64,000 nt of DNA, taken from contig JASDFA010000010.1 in the NCBI GenBank assembly GCA_035772735.1, positions 136,837,001 through 136,901,000 of the forward strand. Direction: 5' to 3'. The notes below the pieces were generated by a model. It had not been told where the DNA came from. It was given only the letters and a program-made list of their open reading frames with translations, and searched no databases. Positions 21,280 to 33,823 of the stretch are shown piece after piece. Made by a program: the position numbers and the translations under genes. Source of the DNA: Datura wrightii (Eukaryota; Streptophyta; Magnoliopsida; Solanales; Solanaceae). Positions within the stretch are counted from its first letter, which is position 1. Each line of letters starts with the position of its first letter.

Positions 21280-21766
21280 TCACTGTGAAGTGAGTGCCCT
21301 AAATATCTGCTGGGTGATGCCCCAATTAGTCGAGGCCTTCTTCTCTTCCATCATAAGGGTTTCCACCAGCCACTGTTGGTTCCTGTCCGCATCTTGGGCC
21401 TTTAGTTCATCCTCCAGAGGGTTTGGCAAATCCAAAGCATTGTTAATAGTAGCCAGGGTTAATAGAATATGCCTCACCCTAACATAGGCAACCGGCTCCA
21501 TGCATATCTAGACCAATGCATGGAGGTTAGCATAGAACACCCGCACCTACACCTCATTTTCCTCACAAGGATCCAAACCAAAGGACCCTATCTCTACTCC
21601 TAGAGGTGAGCATAGAACTCTAACGCTTTTTTTCCCACATCCTACAAACAAAGCCTAGCTCGTGAATTAGACCCTTGACAGCCTACTCATTTTGCCATAA
21701 TTAGCACTGATCAGTTATGAAGCGGATGCAATCACTGGTGTGAATGCTGCCACTAGAAGTAGACAT
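21280..21766 (-). pseudogene. Athila-type third ORF remnant, copy 1
   Basis: Remnant of the ORF found downstream of pol in Athila-like elements, the domain often annotated as 'putative plant transposon protein'. The likely start is the ATG at 21766. Readable pieces are FYANL near 21520, MEPVAYVRVRHILLT, NALDLPNPLEDELKAQD and NQQWLVETL. The frame from 21501 to 21280 is open; upstream it has stops. A paralogous copy with the same order lies at 26327-26783. The protein's role is unknown. I see no signal peptide or membrane segment to support an envelope function. Confidence 0.6.
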
Positions 21767-22582
21767 ATTGATGAACATATGAATAATAAGAAGTGTTAGA
21801 AAGAAAATAGGGCAATGAGAGACAGACACTGAAAGAAGTTCACTACCTGAGCGGACCGTTGTAGCGGCTGAGAGCCTACAATAGCTGATGGGACTGCTGT
21901 GATGGTTCTGCTGCAGCGGTCAAAGTTCCGCTGCAGAAGACATTGTCTTCCCTAGCAAACCTTCGACCACCACCAACAGAGGTTGAAATTTCAACTTTCA
22001 TTTTTTCCCAAATAAACTACAGATCAGGCAAGGAGTACACTAACCCGTACCCTACCAATAAATTCCCACCCTGATAAGGGATAGATTCAAGCCTGAAAGG
22101 CTCGAGGAAGACAAATAACCACCTTACCCCAAACCCCACCATTTCCCATGCCAAGACTACATGAAACCATCCAGAAACATGCAGGGAACAATAGAAAACA
22201 CTTGAAGACATAAATGCAAGCAGCATGCTTAGAAAAAAGCTAGTCTATGAATTCAAAAGGAAACCCACCCTCATTATCCCCATAACTACCCAAATCCTAA
22301 GAAAACATGAATGAGATTGCAAGCATTCAACAGCAAAGAAGTAAAGGAGTCATGAGGAGGAAGATTACTTGAGAAATTAAGCAAAAACTTATGGGGAAGA
22401 GTATTTGATAAGAAATTTTGAGTGAAAAAGTGAAAATGAATTGAAAATCGTCATTCTGTCCCTTAAACATATTTTCATTCCACTATAGCAGACTAGTTTT
22501 CTCTACCGAGGGACCACTGTGGTGGGAAATGGACATTACAGTGGACTGGCTAAAATAGTAATGGTTCAAATTCCATTTAGGG
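21767..22582 (-). other. Non-coding region upstream of third ORF, copy 1
   Basis: No coding signal. Two GC-rich blocks with CTGCAGCGGT/CCGCTGCAG-type inverted motifs lie at about 21885-21950 and 22480-22560. They sit upstream of the ORF in its direction of reading. The arrangement resembles the likely internal promoter of element G. Confidence 0.45.
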
Positions 22583-25097
22583 TGTCACACCCCGCCTTGG
22601 GGGGTATGACTGGCACCTGGTGCCCTACTAGGACCTGACCTGCAGGACTGCTAAGCCTAGGCGCATCTGGCGCCTGGCTGGCTCTAACTCACATTTCTGG
22701 AAACAAAGGGCTATATAACGGCTGTAAATACAGCCCCCGGCCCATTGGACTATAGCCTTCTGTACCTGTACTAACAGCTGACCAAAAACATCTCAATTCA
22801 GGGGAACCTATGCGGGCCGACAAGGGTACCATGCTGTCTAGTTATCTGCAACTCAATCATAAAGCACAAAAAGAAACTACGTGACCGGCAAGGTCACCAC
22901 TACTGGCAAGCTATGGCCCCACACGACCATCATAATAGAAAGAAAGGATACTAACAACTATACAACTGCACGGCCTCACACGACCGGCTCATCTGACCAC
23001 AGGGAATATATACAGACTGCAAGCCTCTAGGAATAGTAATAAACTGATCGGGACAGGGCCCCGACCTACCCGTACTATACAACCAAAAGGAACTGAAATA
23101 GACCTCTGAAATTCAGCCTGCGGATGACTGGAGCTGAATACTCGACCGCTGACAGGAAGTCACGTAGTATCGCCTGCTCGTCTATGAGTACCTGCAGGCA
23201 AGTAATGCAGTGCCCCACCGGGCGTCAGTACCGCTGGTACTGAGTATGTAAAGCAATGACTAAAAAAGATATCTGAAATCAATAACATAACTGACGAAAC
23301 TGAAATAAGAGGAACTAGATTATCTGTCTGAAGAGGTAAGTCGTACCTGTTCTCAATCATACTGGGAGGAGTAGGTGTCATTTCTGGAGACGTATCATTC
23401 TACTACTAATCTACTCATGTCTAATATAACATAGCATAACATACATAAAATAACATGGCATCTATGCCCCTACCCCGGTCATCCCATCTCCTATAGTGGC
23501 TGTAAGCATCTTGCCGGTCCCTGGGTATGCACTTGGGCTCGCTGAGCCCCTGACTATAACTGTACCTGAGTCCGAAGGACTCCAAAATCAACACCCCGGG
23601 CGTACCCGCTCGACGGGGGTGTATAGGGCCGACCAAGGCACAATATGGGGAAACTGGCATCCCATCTTCGTCCCCTTGCGGGACGGCATATCACTCCGTA
23701 GAGTGACGTATCCTCGTCCTCTGGCGGACGAGTCGATACAGCTATTAACCCTGGGCGGTCATGGATGCTAGGTAATCCAACCCCAACCAATACAACGGTC
23801 TCAACTAGTCATGCTGTCTGTGTATCTCATAAGCTAAGGCTAACAGGGGTAGGGTATCATATGAATCACCTGCTGAGCTAATAATAGTAATCTGTAAGTG
23901 TCTGATACATGCTAAGATAGGTAAGTACAAATATGAGTATAGTCTCTTGTCAAACTGTACTGGAGCAAAGGCTATACAAGAGGGTATTTCTACTGAAAGC
24001 TATGCTGTTTACTGAGTTTCTATGTTAACATGATTTCCTATTTCTAACATGCTTTCTAAACCTTATTTAGTTACTATTCTATGTCTGGAATGCTTTACGA
24101 ATACTGTACTACTTCGCGGGGTTTCACCTGAACACAACAATACCTTAACATGGCATATTACATCACATACTGAATATACTGGGCAATCTTAATTACTTAC
24201 GTCCGAATCTATATCATACGGATAGGTCTCGTACACGTTACGACCCAAAACTTCTCATATTGCACCAATATTCATAATAACACAATAATCGACTTCTGAA
24301 CATTCTACTGGTCTGTAAATTACTATACTATCTCAATGTTACTCAACTTGCTGAGGAAACTAACTTTACATACCTTATCTTTGACTATTCATCCGTCGGA
24401 CGAGGCTCGGCCGGTACTTCAACTATATTCTCCCAACTGCATTCATAAATACGTCAATCAATACTAAATACGGCTTTATTGTAAAGAGCAACGTTACTTT
24501 CGATTTAATTTATAGCCTAAACTTAGGCTTATCGAACGACGGTCGAAAACTCGCTATTTTTCAGCGGCCCAGAAGGAAGAAGTATTCACTTCTCAGCTAG
24601 GAACACATAGACATTAATTTAGAGCAATTCTACTTACCTTAGTTCGGTGGCTCGCCGATTCGTCGGCCGTATTTCACGAAACTAAATCCGTAGAAATGCT
24701 CTCTGCTGCTAAATACCTTGGTATCTAGGATTAATTTGAGTTTGGGCAGCGTTTGGCAGCGTAATCGGACGAAAATATTTAATTTTCCTTCATTTTCCTC
24801 TGTTTACTGCGTATTCTGGAAATTTTTCTAAGTGATAAGTAATTTCAAACCGAAGTGGGGGCTTTATATACTTGGGCCTGAACTTGGGCAACGTGTCATG
24901 GAGCCATCGCGGAGGCCTCTCCTCCATGACACGCTGCCATCGCGGAGGGGCTCTGCCTCGGCTCCTCCCGCGATGGTTCGACGGGTTTCTCGTCCGATCT
25001 TTTCCCGGGCCTTTCCCTAGCACGTATGGCCTTCAAATATGCTTAACCAACGTGCGAATAGGTCATCTAAGTGCCGGGGATTCTATGGGGTATAACA
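22583..25097 (-). mobile_element. Solo LTR C of the B family
   Basis: A lone 2.5 kb B-type LTR, TGTTATACCCC (25097) to GTGTGACA (22583) on the minus strand, flanked by the target duplication TAGGG at 22578-22582 and 25098-25102. No internal sequence is present. It arose by recombination between the two LTRs of a full element after insertion. It lacks a short segment near 23455 that the B copies have, and is more diverged than B. The TATA box (24862-24870), splice-donor-like site and cassette are kept. Confidence 0.92.
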
Positions 25098-25102
25098 TAG
25101 GG

Positions 25103-26326
25103 TCCCCCTCAATTTTAGTACCAACTAAAGGAAATTGTATGAAAATCAGGAATGCCTAGGGCGCATGGGCCATGAGTGAAAACCATAAGACTCAAAGGAG
25201 AAATTTGAAAGACTTCGGGTCAGTTGGGACAAGCCACCACAAGCCAGCAAATAGGGGCGGTGAAGCGATGGGATTCCTTTCAGCAATAATATTAGGGAAA
25301 TAGGATCAAGATAGGTGCCACATGCAATGGGGTTTGATTCATTATGGATAAGCATAGTCTGAAATAAAATTCCAAATTCAGCTCTAGAGCACAGGGTGAC
25401 TTTTCCCAGCACGACATTTTGAGCCAAAAATAAATATAGCAATATGGGTGTCATTAGATTCCTATTCTGACAGAGGTTACAAACTAGAACGGAGTTGGAT
25501 TGGTCAAAAGCCTTATGAAAGGGAAAATATGTAATTTAACGCTTGGTTTTAGGTGGAGGCAAATGGAGATAATCTATTTCTTGAGGTGTTAGTTTGGTAC
25601 ATATTAAATGAATTTAAGGGTAATGTGTAATAAGGAAGTCCTGTGAAGATTAGTCCAATGATTGACAAACAATATCGATAAGATCACAGTGTCAGTTAGA
25701 AGCAATGGAACTATGACCAGTGTCAGGCATTACACAGGGTAACCAGAAAACCTTCTCCCACATCGTAGGGCCATCTGGGGACTAGTGGATTTTTAATTAG
25801 TATCTGGTGTAATGACTCATCCGATCATTCTAACACATTGATAACCTGAGCATGGGTAAACTTAGAACTTTTACAAAGCTTGGGTTAGGCCCTAGGATCT
25901 CAAGGATTATGTGATAGACTATTTCGAATGGGCTAAGTTAAAATCAGGTGGACCTAGGCATAGGGCCACTGCGGTGAATAATGTCTGCTATAACAGGATC
26001 ACTGCAATGGAAGTTCCCTCATTGTAGGAGGCGACGCGACTACAATAGAAATTAGAATTTGTAACAAGGGGAGAGAAAGAAGGAGACTAGAGGAGGCAAA
26101 AACTTCACCCCTCGCCATGACAATTCACCGCAAGGACTAGAAAATTGAGGCAAGCACACAACTGGGAAATTCTCAACGATAGCTTCGCGCCTAGGTAGGC
26201 TATAATGTACTTGCATACTAGACTTTAATTAGAAAATTATGTATGCACGTATGCTCGATGTGCCTTTGATGAATAGGGAGAAATTCCATGTCGAACACTA
26301 TGAGGTAGATTATAATCAATATGTGT
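25103..26326. other. Non-coding remainder of repeat copy 1
   Basis: No gene recognised. From 25808 (TGTAATGACTCATCCG) on it matches the start of the J LTR at 28314. The stretch before that matches 27608-28313 of the second copy. Confidence 0.5.
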
Positions 26327-26783
26327 CTATGTGACGAATGAAATCAAAAGGGAATAGGAATGGGTATCCACTAGGGTGTCCACCAGCCACTGACCATTCT
26401 CGTCCATATCCCAGGCCGTCAGCTCATCCTCCAAAAGGTTTGGCAGACCCAAAGCCTCGTGAATAGTAGTTGGGGTCAATAGAATCTGGCTCCCCCTAAC
26501 ATAGGCAACCGACTCCCTGCGGTTCAAGACCAGTATAGGGAGGTTAGCATAGAACTCCCGCACCCACGCTTCGTTTGCCGTACAAGGCTCCGCAACCAAA
26601 GGATCGTACTTTAACTCCTAGGGTGACCATAGAACTTTGATGCTTTTCCACCATATCTTGTACTACAAAGCCCCAATTGTGAATTAGACCCTTGGCATCC
26701 TTGTCATTATGCCAGAATTGGCACTAGTTGGTTATGAAGTGGATGTAGTCACTGGTGTGGATGCTGCCACTGGAAGTAGACAT
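26327..26783 (-). pseudogene. Athila-type third ORF remnant, copy 2
   Basis: Second copy of the third-ORF remnant. The start is the ATG at 26783 (MSTSSGSIHTSDY). Stops and frame breaks separate the N-terminus from the open part, which shows WVREFYANLPILVLNRRESV, AYVRGSQILLT, EALGLPNLLEDELTAWD and GQWLVDTL. The match to copy 1 ends at about 26372, exactly at the boundary of the tandem duplication, so the last residues come from unrelated sequence. The motif REFYAN is also present in element G (56720-56738), which links K to the Athila-like group. Confidence 0.65.
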
Positions 26784-28945
26784 ATTGATGAACTTGTGAA
26801 TAATAAGAAGCATTAGGTAGAGAGTAGGCAATGAGATATAGACTCTTAAAGAAGCTCACTGCCTACGTGGAATGCTGTAGCAGTTGAGAGTTTGCTACAA
26901 CTAGCCCGCAATAGCAGATGGAACTGCTATGACTGTTTCGCTGCAACAGTCAAAGTTCCGCTACAATGGACATCGTCTTCACCAATAGACCTTCGACCCC
27001 CAACAATGGAGGTTGAAATTTCAACCTCTGTTTCTTTCCAAATAAACTACAGATCGGGCAAGGGGTACACTAACCCGTACCCTACCAACAATTCCCACCC
27101 CAATAATGGATAGATTCATGCCCGAAGGTTGGAGGAAGCCAAATCACCACCCTACCCCAAACCCCACCATTTCCCATGCCAAGATTATATGAAACCAGCC
27201 AGAATTACATAGAGAATGATAGGAAACACTTGATGATGTAAATGCAAGCAGCATGCTTAAAAAAACTAGCCTATGAATTCAAAAGGAAACCCACCCTCAT
27301 TATCCCCATAAGTATGAAAATCCTAAGAAAATAGACATTTTAAATTTAAAGCATTCAACATCAAAGAGGTAATGGAGTCACGAGGAGGAAGATCACCTGA
27401 AAAATTGAGAAAATATTATTGGGGTGTTGAGAGGATTTGATAAGAAATTTTAAATGCAAAAGTGAAAATGAACTTGAAATCGACATTCTGGACCTTAAAC
27501 TGATTTTCATTCCACTATAGCAGACCATTTTTGCTGCTACAGGACTGCTGTGGTGGGAAATAGAATGCTATAGCAGACTGGCTAAAACAGTGAAGGTTTA
27601 ATTCTATCGAGGGTTTCCACAATTTTATGTATCCGCTAAAGGATGTTCTATAGAAATCAGGAAAGCATAGGGCATATGGGCCATGAGTAAAAACTGTATG
27701 ACTCATAGGAGAAATTCGGAAGACTCAGGGTTAGTTGGGACAAACCACCACAAGACAACAAATATGGGCGGTGAAGCGATCAAATTCCTTCTAGAAATAA
27801 TATTAGGGAAATGAGATAAAGAGAGGTGCCACATATGATGGAGTTTGATTTATTATGGATTAGCATAGTCTGAAAGAAAATTCTAGATTTGGTTCTGGAG
27901 CTCAGAGTGACTTCTCCCGGCCTGACATTTGGAGTCAAAAATAAATATAGCAATATGGGTGTCATTGGATTCATATTCTCATAGAGGTTACATACTAGAG
28001 TTGGATTGGTCGGAAGCGTTATGGAAGGGCAAATACATAATTTAATTCTAGAGTTTTGGTTGAGGCAATTAGAGATTTCATAATCCTTGAGGTGTTAATT
28101 TGGTACATATTAAATGAATTTAAGGGTAATGTGTAATAAGGAGGTCCTGTGAAGATAAGTCCATGGGTCGAGAAATAATATCGATAAGATCACAATGTCG
28201 GTTGGAAAAAATGGAACTATGACTAGTGTTTAAGGCTAACACGGGGTAAACAGAAAACCCTCTCCCATATTGTAGGGCCATTCAGGGACAAAAATTTTTT
28301 AATTGGTATCTGATGTAACGACTCATCCGATCGTTATAACATCCTGACGACCTGAGCATGGGCAAATTTAAAATTTTTGCAAAGCCTGGGTTAGGGCTCA
28401 GGATCTCAAGGATAATGTGATAGAATATTTTGAATGGACTAAGTTAAAATCAAATAGGCCCAGGGGCAGGAATACTGCAGCGAATAGTGTTCTCTATAAT
28501 GAGACCGCTGCAACGGAAGTTCCCTCGCTGCAACGGGCGATGTGGACCAAAACTCCGCAATCCTCTATAGGTTAGGATTTAAAAACCTATTCCGTAAGGG
28601 TTGGTGAACAAAAGCACCTAGAAAAAGAAATTAGGATTATTAAGAAGGGGAGAGAAAGGAGACTAGAGGAGGCAAAAACAACACCCCACGCCACGACAAT
28701 TCGCCGCAAGGACTCGGAAATTGGGGCAAGCATGTAGCTAGGGAATTCTCGATGATATATTGGCACCCAAGTAGGCTCTAGCTTATTGTCATACTAGACT
28801 TTGATTAGAAAATCATATATGTGCATATGCTGGATTGCCATAGATGAATAGGGAGAAATTCCATGTTAAACACTCTAAGGGAGATTAAATTAGTAAGTGT
28901 CTATGAGACGAACGAAATAAGAAGGGAATAGGAAAGGGGTGATGA
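26372..28945. repeat. Tandem repeat unit, copy 2
   Basis: Second copy of the 2.5 kb unit. Its right end (GGGAATAGGAAAGGGG at about 28925-28945) corresponds to the end of copy 1 at about 26345-26365. Beyond it the J LTR continues without repetition, so the duplication broke inside that LTR and inside the third ORF. Confidence 0.65.
26784..28313 (-). other. Non-coding region upstream of third ORF, copy 2
   Basis: No coding signal. GC-rich blocks with inverted CTGCTATAGCAG/GCTGCAACAGT-like motifs lie at about 26875-26970 and 27520-27595. Between them lie AT-rich sequence and GGTGGGGTTTGGGGTAGGG (minus strand, about 27150-27168), similar to Athila purine tracts. Confidence 0.4.
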
Positions 28946-31196
28946 AATCACCATAATATAAAGTTTTGTGTGTACAGAGAGTCTTAAAACTAGACCTTTA
29001 GATTCCTACCTTAGTAGGGAATCCGTAAGGGCTACCTCTGAGGTATGCCCCGAATGAGGGTCCGGAGTATGGTCATAGGCATGGGAATTGGGCAGTACAT
29101 CATTTTGAAAAGTTAAGGGAGAAGTAAGTTCACATTGTTTACATTTTGGTTCTATGAGTGTATGGTTTGAGTGAAATTGATTATTGTTACTTGAGGAAGA
29201 AAGGTAAATTGACAATAGGGTTGATTAATTAAGCCTATGCATAATGAGTGAGTTGATCATGAGGAAATAATTTGAGAAGAATCTTGGTGGATAGCTGGAT
29301 TGGAGTACTACCTAAATATTACTGCTACAGCAGCACTAGAACCATTGTAGCGAGGCCGCGATGACTGCAGTGAGGCCCAATCTCGCGAGCAAGCCAGTTT
29401 GCACCCAATTTATTGAATTTTTAAGTATGGATGATGTAATAAATGACTGATTACAAAATGGCCCTAGGCCATAATTGTGTTATAGCTTGTAACGTGTAAT
29501 TCTTATTGTGTTTATGATTTTGTCTATAAATTGAACTGTAATATACTGTTCCTTAGATAACGAGTGGAATTTATGATAACTGAGTGAGTAAATGAAGTGG
29601 TATGTGAAATGAAAAAGTGAATTATCTACATTTTGAGAAATAGAGTCTCGTGGCTGAGGTGTGAATCTGGATGAGCAATTTTGTATGATTAGGTCAGTGA
29701 TTGAATACTTGGATATAAGTTGCCCAAGGTAAATATCCCAACGAGCAGTATAAGTAGGTACACAGACATGTATAACTAAATGTTCATACGGTTGGGTGTA
29801 CAACCATAAGTACAAAGACCGGTATGATGAGTGGTTCATATAGCTGGGTATATAGTACATGGATTTTTAGGGTTCCCTGCAGGTCGTGACTGGAAAGGAA
29901 AACATAAGACCCTCTAGCATGTGTGTACAGTGATGTGATGGAGGCGTGTCCTCGATATATCACCAGTGATATGATTGCGAGACATATATTATGCATGTAT
30001 GGGATGATATGCATATGGCTACATTGACAAAGATGTACTTGTATATAAGTGTGATACGAGATATACCAATATGATACGCAAATAAGGTGAGAGATGCAGT
30101 TGGGATATGAATATTATGATACGGTACAAGTAAGGTACTACATGACATGATTATTTTGTAGGGATGTGGTGTGGAATATTGGGAGAGACAGGTATGTACA
30201 TGTATTTTAATTGTGGATGACTTAACTCCATCAATATGGTTTGATGCTTTTCTTGTATGTAATCGAGCTATTTAATTTGTATTATGATTAAATGCTTGAT
30301 CAATATGGTCTGTATGGGTTATAGTAGGTAACATAACTATGTTATCAAAGGTAGAAAATTACTAGGAGATCATTGGTTTAACCTTATTATTATCTTGTAT
30401 AGAAAAGAGTAGAAACAGAATTGAAGAAGGGAAGTTAATCATGTGGGTCAAATAGTAGGTCATTAAATAATGAAATGATTAGTGATAATGAAAGGATAAA
30501 TGAGGTAGACGTGCTATAATATTTATATGGTGGGATAAAATAGGAAATGATCAGCGAAATCGAGCTACTTCCAAACTAGGGTGGTGCTGCAATGGGAAAA
30601 TATCGTGGTAGCGGTCATAGCATCTGCTGCAGCGAGGTGAGAGAAAATAGATAATAGTTGAAACAAGGACTAGAGTGGTAGGATATATGCATGAATATTA
30701 GTGAGTTATAAGAATAAATAAAGTGGTAAAGAACTTGTTGGGTTATAAATGTAAGTCGGAATCATTGTCAAATTTGTTAATTCGATTGCATGTTAGTTAT
30801 ATGTTGTTACCTGAACTAATCTTAGTCGGTCGATGATACCTACCAGTACGTGTGGTGTACTGATACTACTTTGCTACCCTTTTTTTGTGTAGGTTATGGC
30901 AGGTTTGAAGTTTCATGATTGATGTGGAGTACTCAGCAGCTTCTGTATTTTCCTCCGCAGACGAAAATGTATCATTTTATTTTGACAAGTATTCTAATAG
31001 AGCTCTTGCAGCTATCTAGCTAGATCTTGGGGAATTCATGGTTCAGAGGAAAAGATTTATTATAATTCTAGAAATATTTGTATTGTACAAATTAATGAGT
31101 ATTTAATTTATGTTATTCACTGGTTAACAAGGGATTCTCCTATCGAGTTAGAGTCGATATAGGTGCCCCCATGACTCGCCCAGTTGGGTTGTGACA
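28314..31196 (+). repeat. J-type LTR (2.88 kb)
   Basis: Starts TGTAACGACTCATCCG and ends GGGTTGTGACA, consistent with an LTR read on the plus strand. It is unlike the A, B or Athila LTRs here. An inverted repeat TGCAGCG / CGCTGCA lies at 28476-28482 and 28506-28512, about 165-200 bp from the start, the place where the other families carry theirs. A plus-strand integrase remnant begins directly after 31196 without a primer-binding site. Target duplications were not found, so the LTR call rests on its ends and on the downstream pol. Confidence 0.6.
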
Positions 31197-31197
31197 T

Positions 31198-31791
31198 TCT
31201 AAAGCAAAAGACTTTGGCTTTTGAGCTAAGGGATATGGTACTATAAGGTATCAAGGCAGATTGTGTGTCCTAGAGGTGAACAATCTACGTGAGAAAGTCA
31301 TGGCTGAAACAAAAAACTCCAGGTAGTCTATCCACACAGGTTCAACTAAGATGTACCATGATCTACAAGATATTTATGGGTGGAACAATATGAAGAAGAA
31401 CATAGCAGACCACGTGGCTAAGTGTCCAATTTGCCAACAAGTTAAAGTAGAATACCAGAGGCTCGGTGACCTAGCACGGAATATTAAACTTCTCGTATGG
31501 AAATGGGAAATGATCAACATGGACTTCGTAATAGGTTTACCTCACTCTTTTAAGAGACATGACTCAACTTGGGTGATTGTGGACCAACATACCAAGGCAA
31601 CACACTTTTTGCCGATCAAAATGACAGATTCCGCAAAGGATTATGCCTAGTTGTATATCCAGGAGATTGTTCGGTTGTATGGGACCCTAGCGTCCATCAT
31701 CTCTGACGGAGGTGCTCAGTTCATAGCCCGCTTTTGGAATTATTTCTAGAAAGAGTTGGGTACACATGTGAACCTTAGGCATGCTTTTCAC
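31198..31791 (+). pseudogene. Integrase remnant of J
   Basis: Ty3/gypsy integrase N-terminus and part of the core. The RNase H-integrase linker (RYQGRLCV) leads to the HHCC finger (HTGSTKMYH, CPICQQVK), then WEMINMDFVIGLP with the first catalytic Asp, WVIVDQHTKATHFLPI, and SIISDGGAQF with the second Asp. In-frame stops occur before GTIRYQG, before SIHTG, after DSAKDYA (31648-31650) and in the stretch after RFWNYF. At 31792 it is cut by the H1 LTR just before the region of the catalytic Glu. Everything between the LTR edge and the linker is missing. Confidence 0.82.
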
Positions 31792-32303
31792 TGATAACGC
31801 TCAATACACCTCTCCCTTTCAAAGGAGGTGGCAACAGTCATTGTCAAAAACTAATTTCCCAATGGATGTCGGAGTCGAATCCCATAGAGATATATGGATC
31901 ATCCACAAGTTGTAAATCAACTCAAACTAGTTAGTTTCATGTCTAAACAACATAGTGTAAATATTGGGGGGAAAAATAAGCAAGTATCAAATTCAAAATA
32001 TTAAACTAAAGCAAGGGAAAATCACTTGTTACAATCAATAAGAGGGATCTAGGGATGTGCAATTAATGGGGTGTAAAATAGATTGGGGTTGATTGAAATG
32101 TGTTAAACTCAATTATAGCATGGAGAGCAATGACTAAAGCTACACTCTAATATTTTTAAACCACAAAGATGTATTTTCTTTGGGTTTTCTCAAACCCCAA
32201 AACCATAATCATAAATCAACCATAAAGCTTGAGGAAGGGTTAATCTATCTCAAGCTTCAATATCTTTAATGGAGTGTGGATATGGTTTTTGACTATCTCT
32301 AGC
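31792..32303 (-). repeat. H1 3' LTR, part 1 (split by F)
   Basis: End of an Athila-like LTR on the minus strand, finishing AGCGTTATCA at 31792. It is homologous to 50442-51156 and 61265-61800. Element F interrupts it at the CTAGC target site (32299-32303), and it resumes at 48468. It was inserted into the J integrase; TTCAC at 31787-31791 would be one target duplication, with the other copy outside the window. Confidence 0.78.
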
Positions 32304-33800
32304 TGATGAAGGGCGTATTTACGCACTTCATAGACATATTTTCCCGTACTTCACCATGTTTTGAGAACAAATTATGTGAGTTTACATGTGATTATGTTAT
32401 ATATTTGTGAAAATAGCTAACGCATGTGATTAGATGTTTTCAGGGCTAAAAATGATGGATTTGGGTGTATTTGAGATGTTTGGATTAAAATTGAAAAGGA
32501 ATGCACTAAGAAAGTATTAAAGAGAAAAAATAAATAAATAGTGCAATGCCATGCCCGTGCAACCAGCAGCACGAGCGCCAGGCCATTGGCGCTACAGGAC
32601 TCGCGAGGAAGTAACCAGATAGGTGCTACAGGCCTTGCGGCATACAACAAGGCAGGCACAAGGCTAGGCGCGAGGCACCCAGCTTCCCAGCGCGATAAGG
32701 CACGCGCAGCAGCACTCTCCCCGTGCGATGGGGCATATACAGTAGCACTGGATGCGGCAAGAAGGTTGTGGTGACCCGGCAAAGGCTTCCAATGCCCAAA
32801 AATGGGTCTACCACTTCAATGAGGAAAAGGAAATTTAAATACCAAGTCAAATTCATCAAGGAAGAAGCAAAGCATAAATCTACTATTATAAATACCCCTT
32901 TATTTTCATGTAATAGCTAAGCTTTAGAGGAAGTCTTCAATTCAAAAAGTCTTCGAGTAAGAAAGTTTTGAGAGTTAGTGTTATTTTGAGACACGATTGT
33001 AAAGTTGTTCTTCCGAATTTTGCATAAATCAAGTGAAGGTTCTTCCAATCATTGTTGTAAGTATAAATTTTAGTTTTTGTCTATGAATGCTATTAAATTA
33101 CTTATAAATATGATTGGCTAAAATCACCACAACTAGGGTTGTGGGAACCATGGTGAGTTAACAAACTAGGGTTTGCACGAAGTGATTCTAAACCAATACT
33201 AAAGGCTTGTATTGTATTCTATTCATCTTTAACGATTCTTAATGGTGTGCAACGTTAGGAAGTGCCCGAATTCTTTACTTGCTTTGGTCGAAGAGGTAGA
33301 GGTTAGAGAAAGAGAATTACAATGGAGCCTTGATTTTGATAATCATTGTATTAACTTGAGTTGTGGTCGCAGATAGTTAAATCTAGAACTTAGTGATACC
33401 GAATAGTTTGAAACCGCTCATGAGACTTGGTCGAGTGATTGAGTATAGTCATTTAATAGGGACTGGTCAGTCGTTGGAATGAACCTAAGTTATTAGTTCT
33501 ACAAGTAAAGTATTGGGATAGATCACTAGTGTAAAACCCGAAGTAGTTAAGGATCCATGGGGAACACTTATCCTAGATAATTGCAATAATTTGGAAACAA
33601 CCATCAATTTGTCAACATTGTTACTTATTTATTTTACAATTGCCCCCCTCTTAGGAAATAATTGATTAAAAATCTTAAGCACTAGTGTTCTTCTATATCT
33701 TTCCGTATTCCCTATGGGATCGACCCCAACCTCTAGTTGGGTTCTTTATTGACAACGCCCTCTTTTCACTTCAGTAAGAGGTGTGGTTTGAGCATTATCA
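32304..33800 (+). repeat. F 5' LTR
   Basis: TGATGAAGGGCG to GAGCATTATCA. A GC-rich U3 block (about 32545-32770, with repeated GCGCTACAGG and GCAGCAGCACT) precedes the TATA box at 32887. The end carries CCCTATGGGATCGACCCC, a block shared by the 3' ends of all Athila-like LTRs in this window. The 3' LTR at 46979 matches closely. Confidence 0.9.
32887..32894 (+). promoter_or_regulatory. TATA box of F 5' LTR
   Basis: TATAAATA, downstream of the GC-rich U3 block. The duplicated LTR copy has the same at 34352-34359. Confidence 0.6.
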
Positions 33801-33805
33801 ACAAC

Positions 33806-33823
33806 TAGCGCCGTTGCCGGGAA
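33806..33823 (+). other. First primer-binding site of F
   Basis: TAGCGCCGTTGCCGGGAA, five bases after the LTR end. One change from the Athila tRNA-Asp-type site TGGCGCCGTTGCCGGGA. Confidence 0.85.

Larger units (their letters stand above)
21357..26371. repeat. Tandem repeat unit, copy 1 (holds solo LTR C)
   Basis: First of two head-to-tail copies. It starts at AGGGTTTCCACCAGCC inside the third-ORF remnant and ends at 26371, where copy 2 starts with AGGGTGTCCACCAGCC. Without the inserted solo LTR (22583-25102 with its target duplication) the unit is about 2.5 kb. It spans the ORF remnant, its upstream non-coding region and the first about 560 bp of a J-type LTR (25808-26371). Confidence 0.65.

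Noticed and set aside
29480..30148. Minus-strand open frames of 62-126 codons in the J LTR
   Set aside because: Tyr/Ser/His-rich, no homology recognised, inside an LTR; treated as chance openings in AT-rich DNA.
31247..31260. Possible primer-binding site GGTATCAAGGCAG after the J LTR
   Set aside because: It lies 50 bp from the LTR edge and reads in frame as RYQGR of the integrase linker, so it is coding sequence that only resembles TGGTATCAGAGC.
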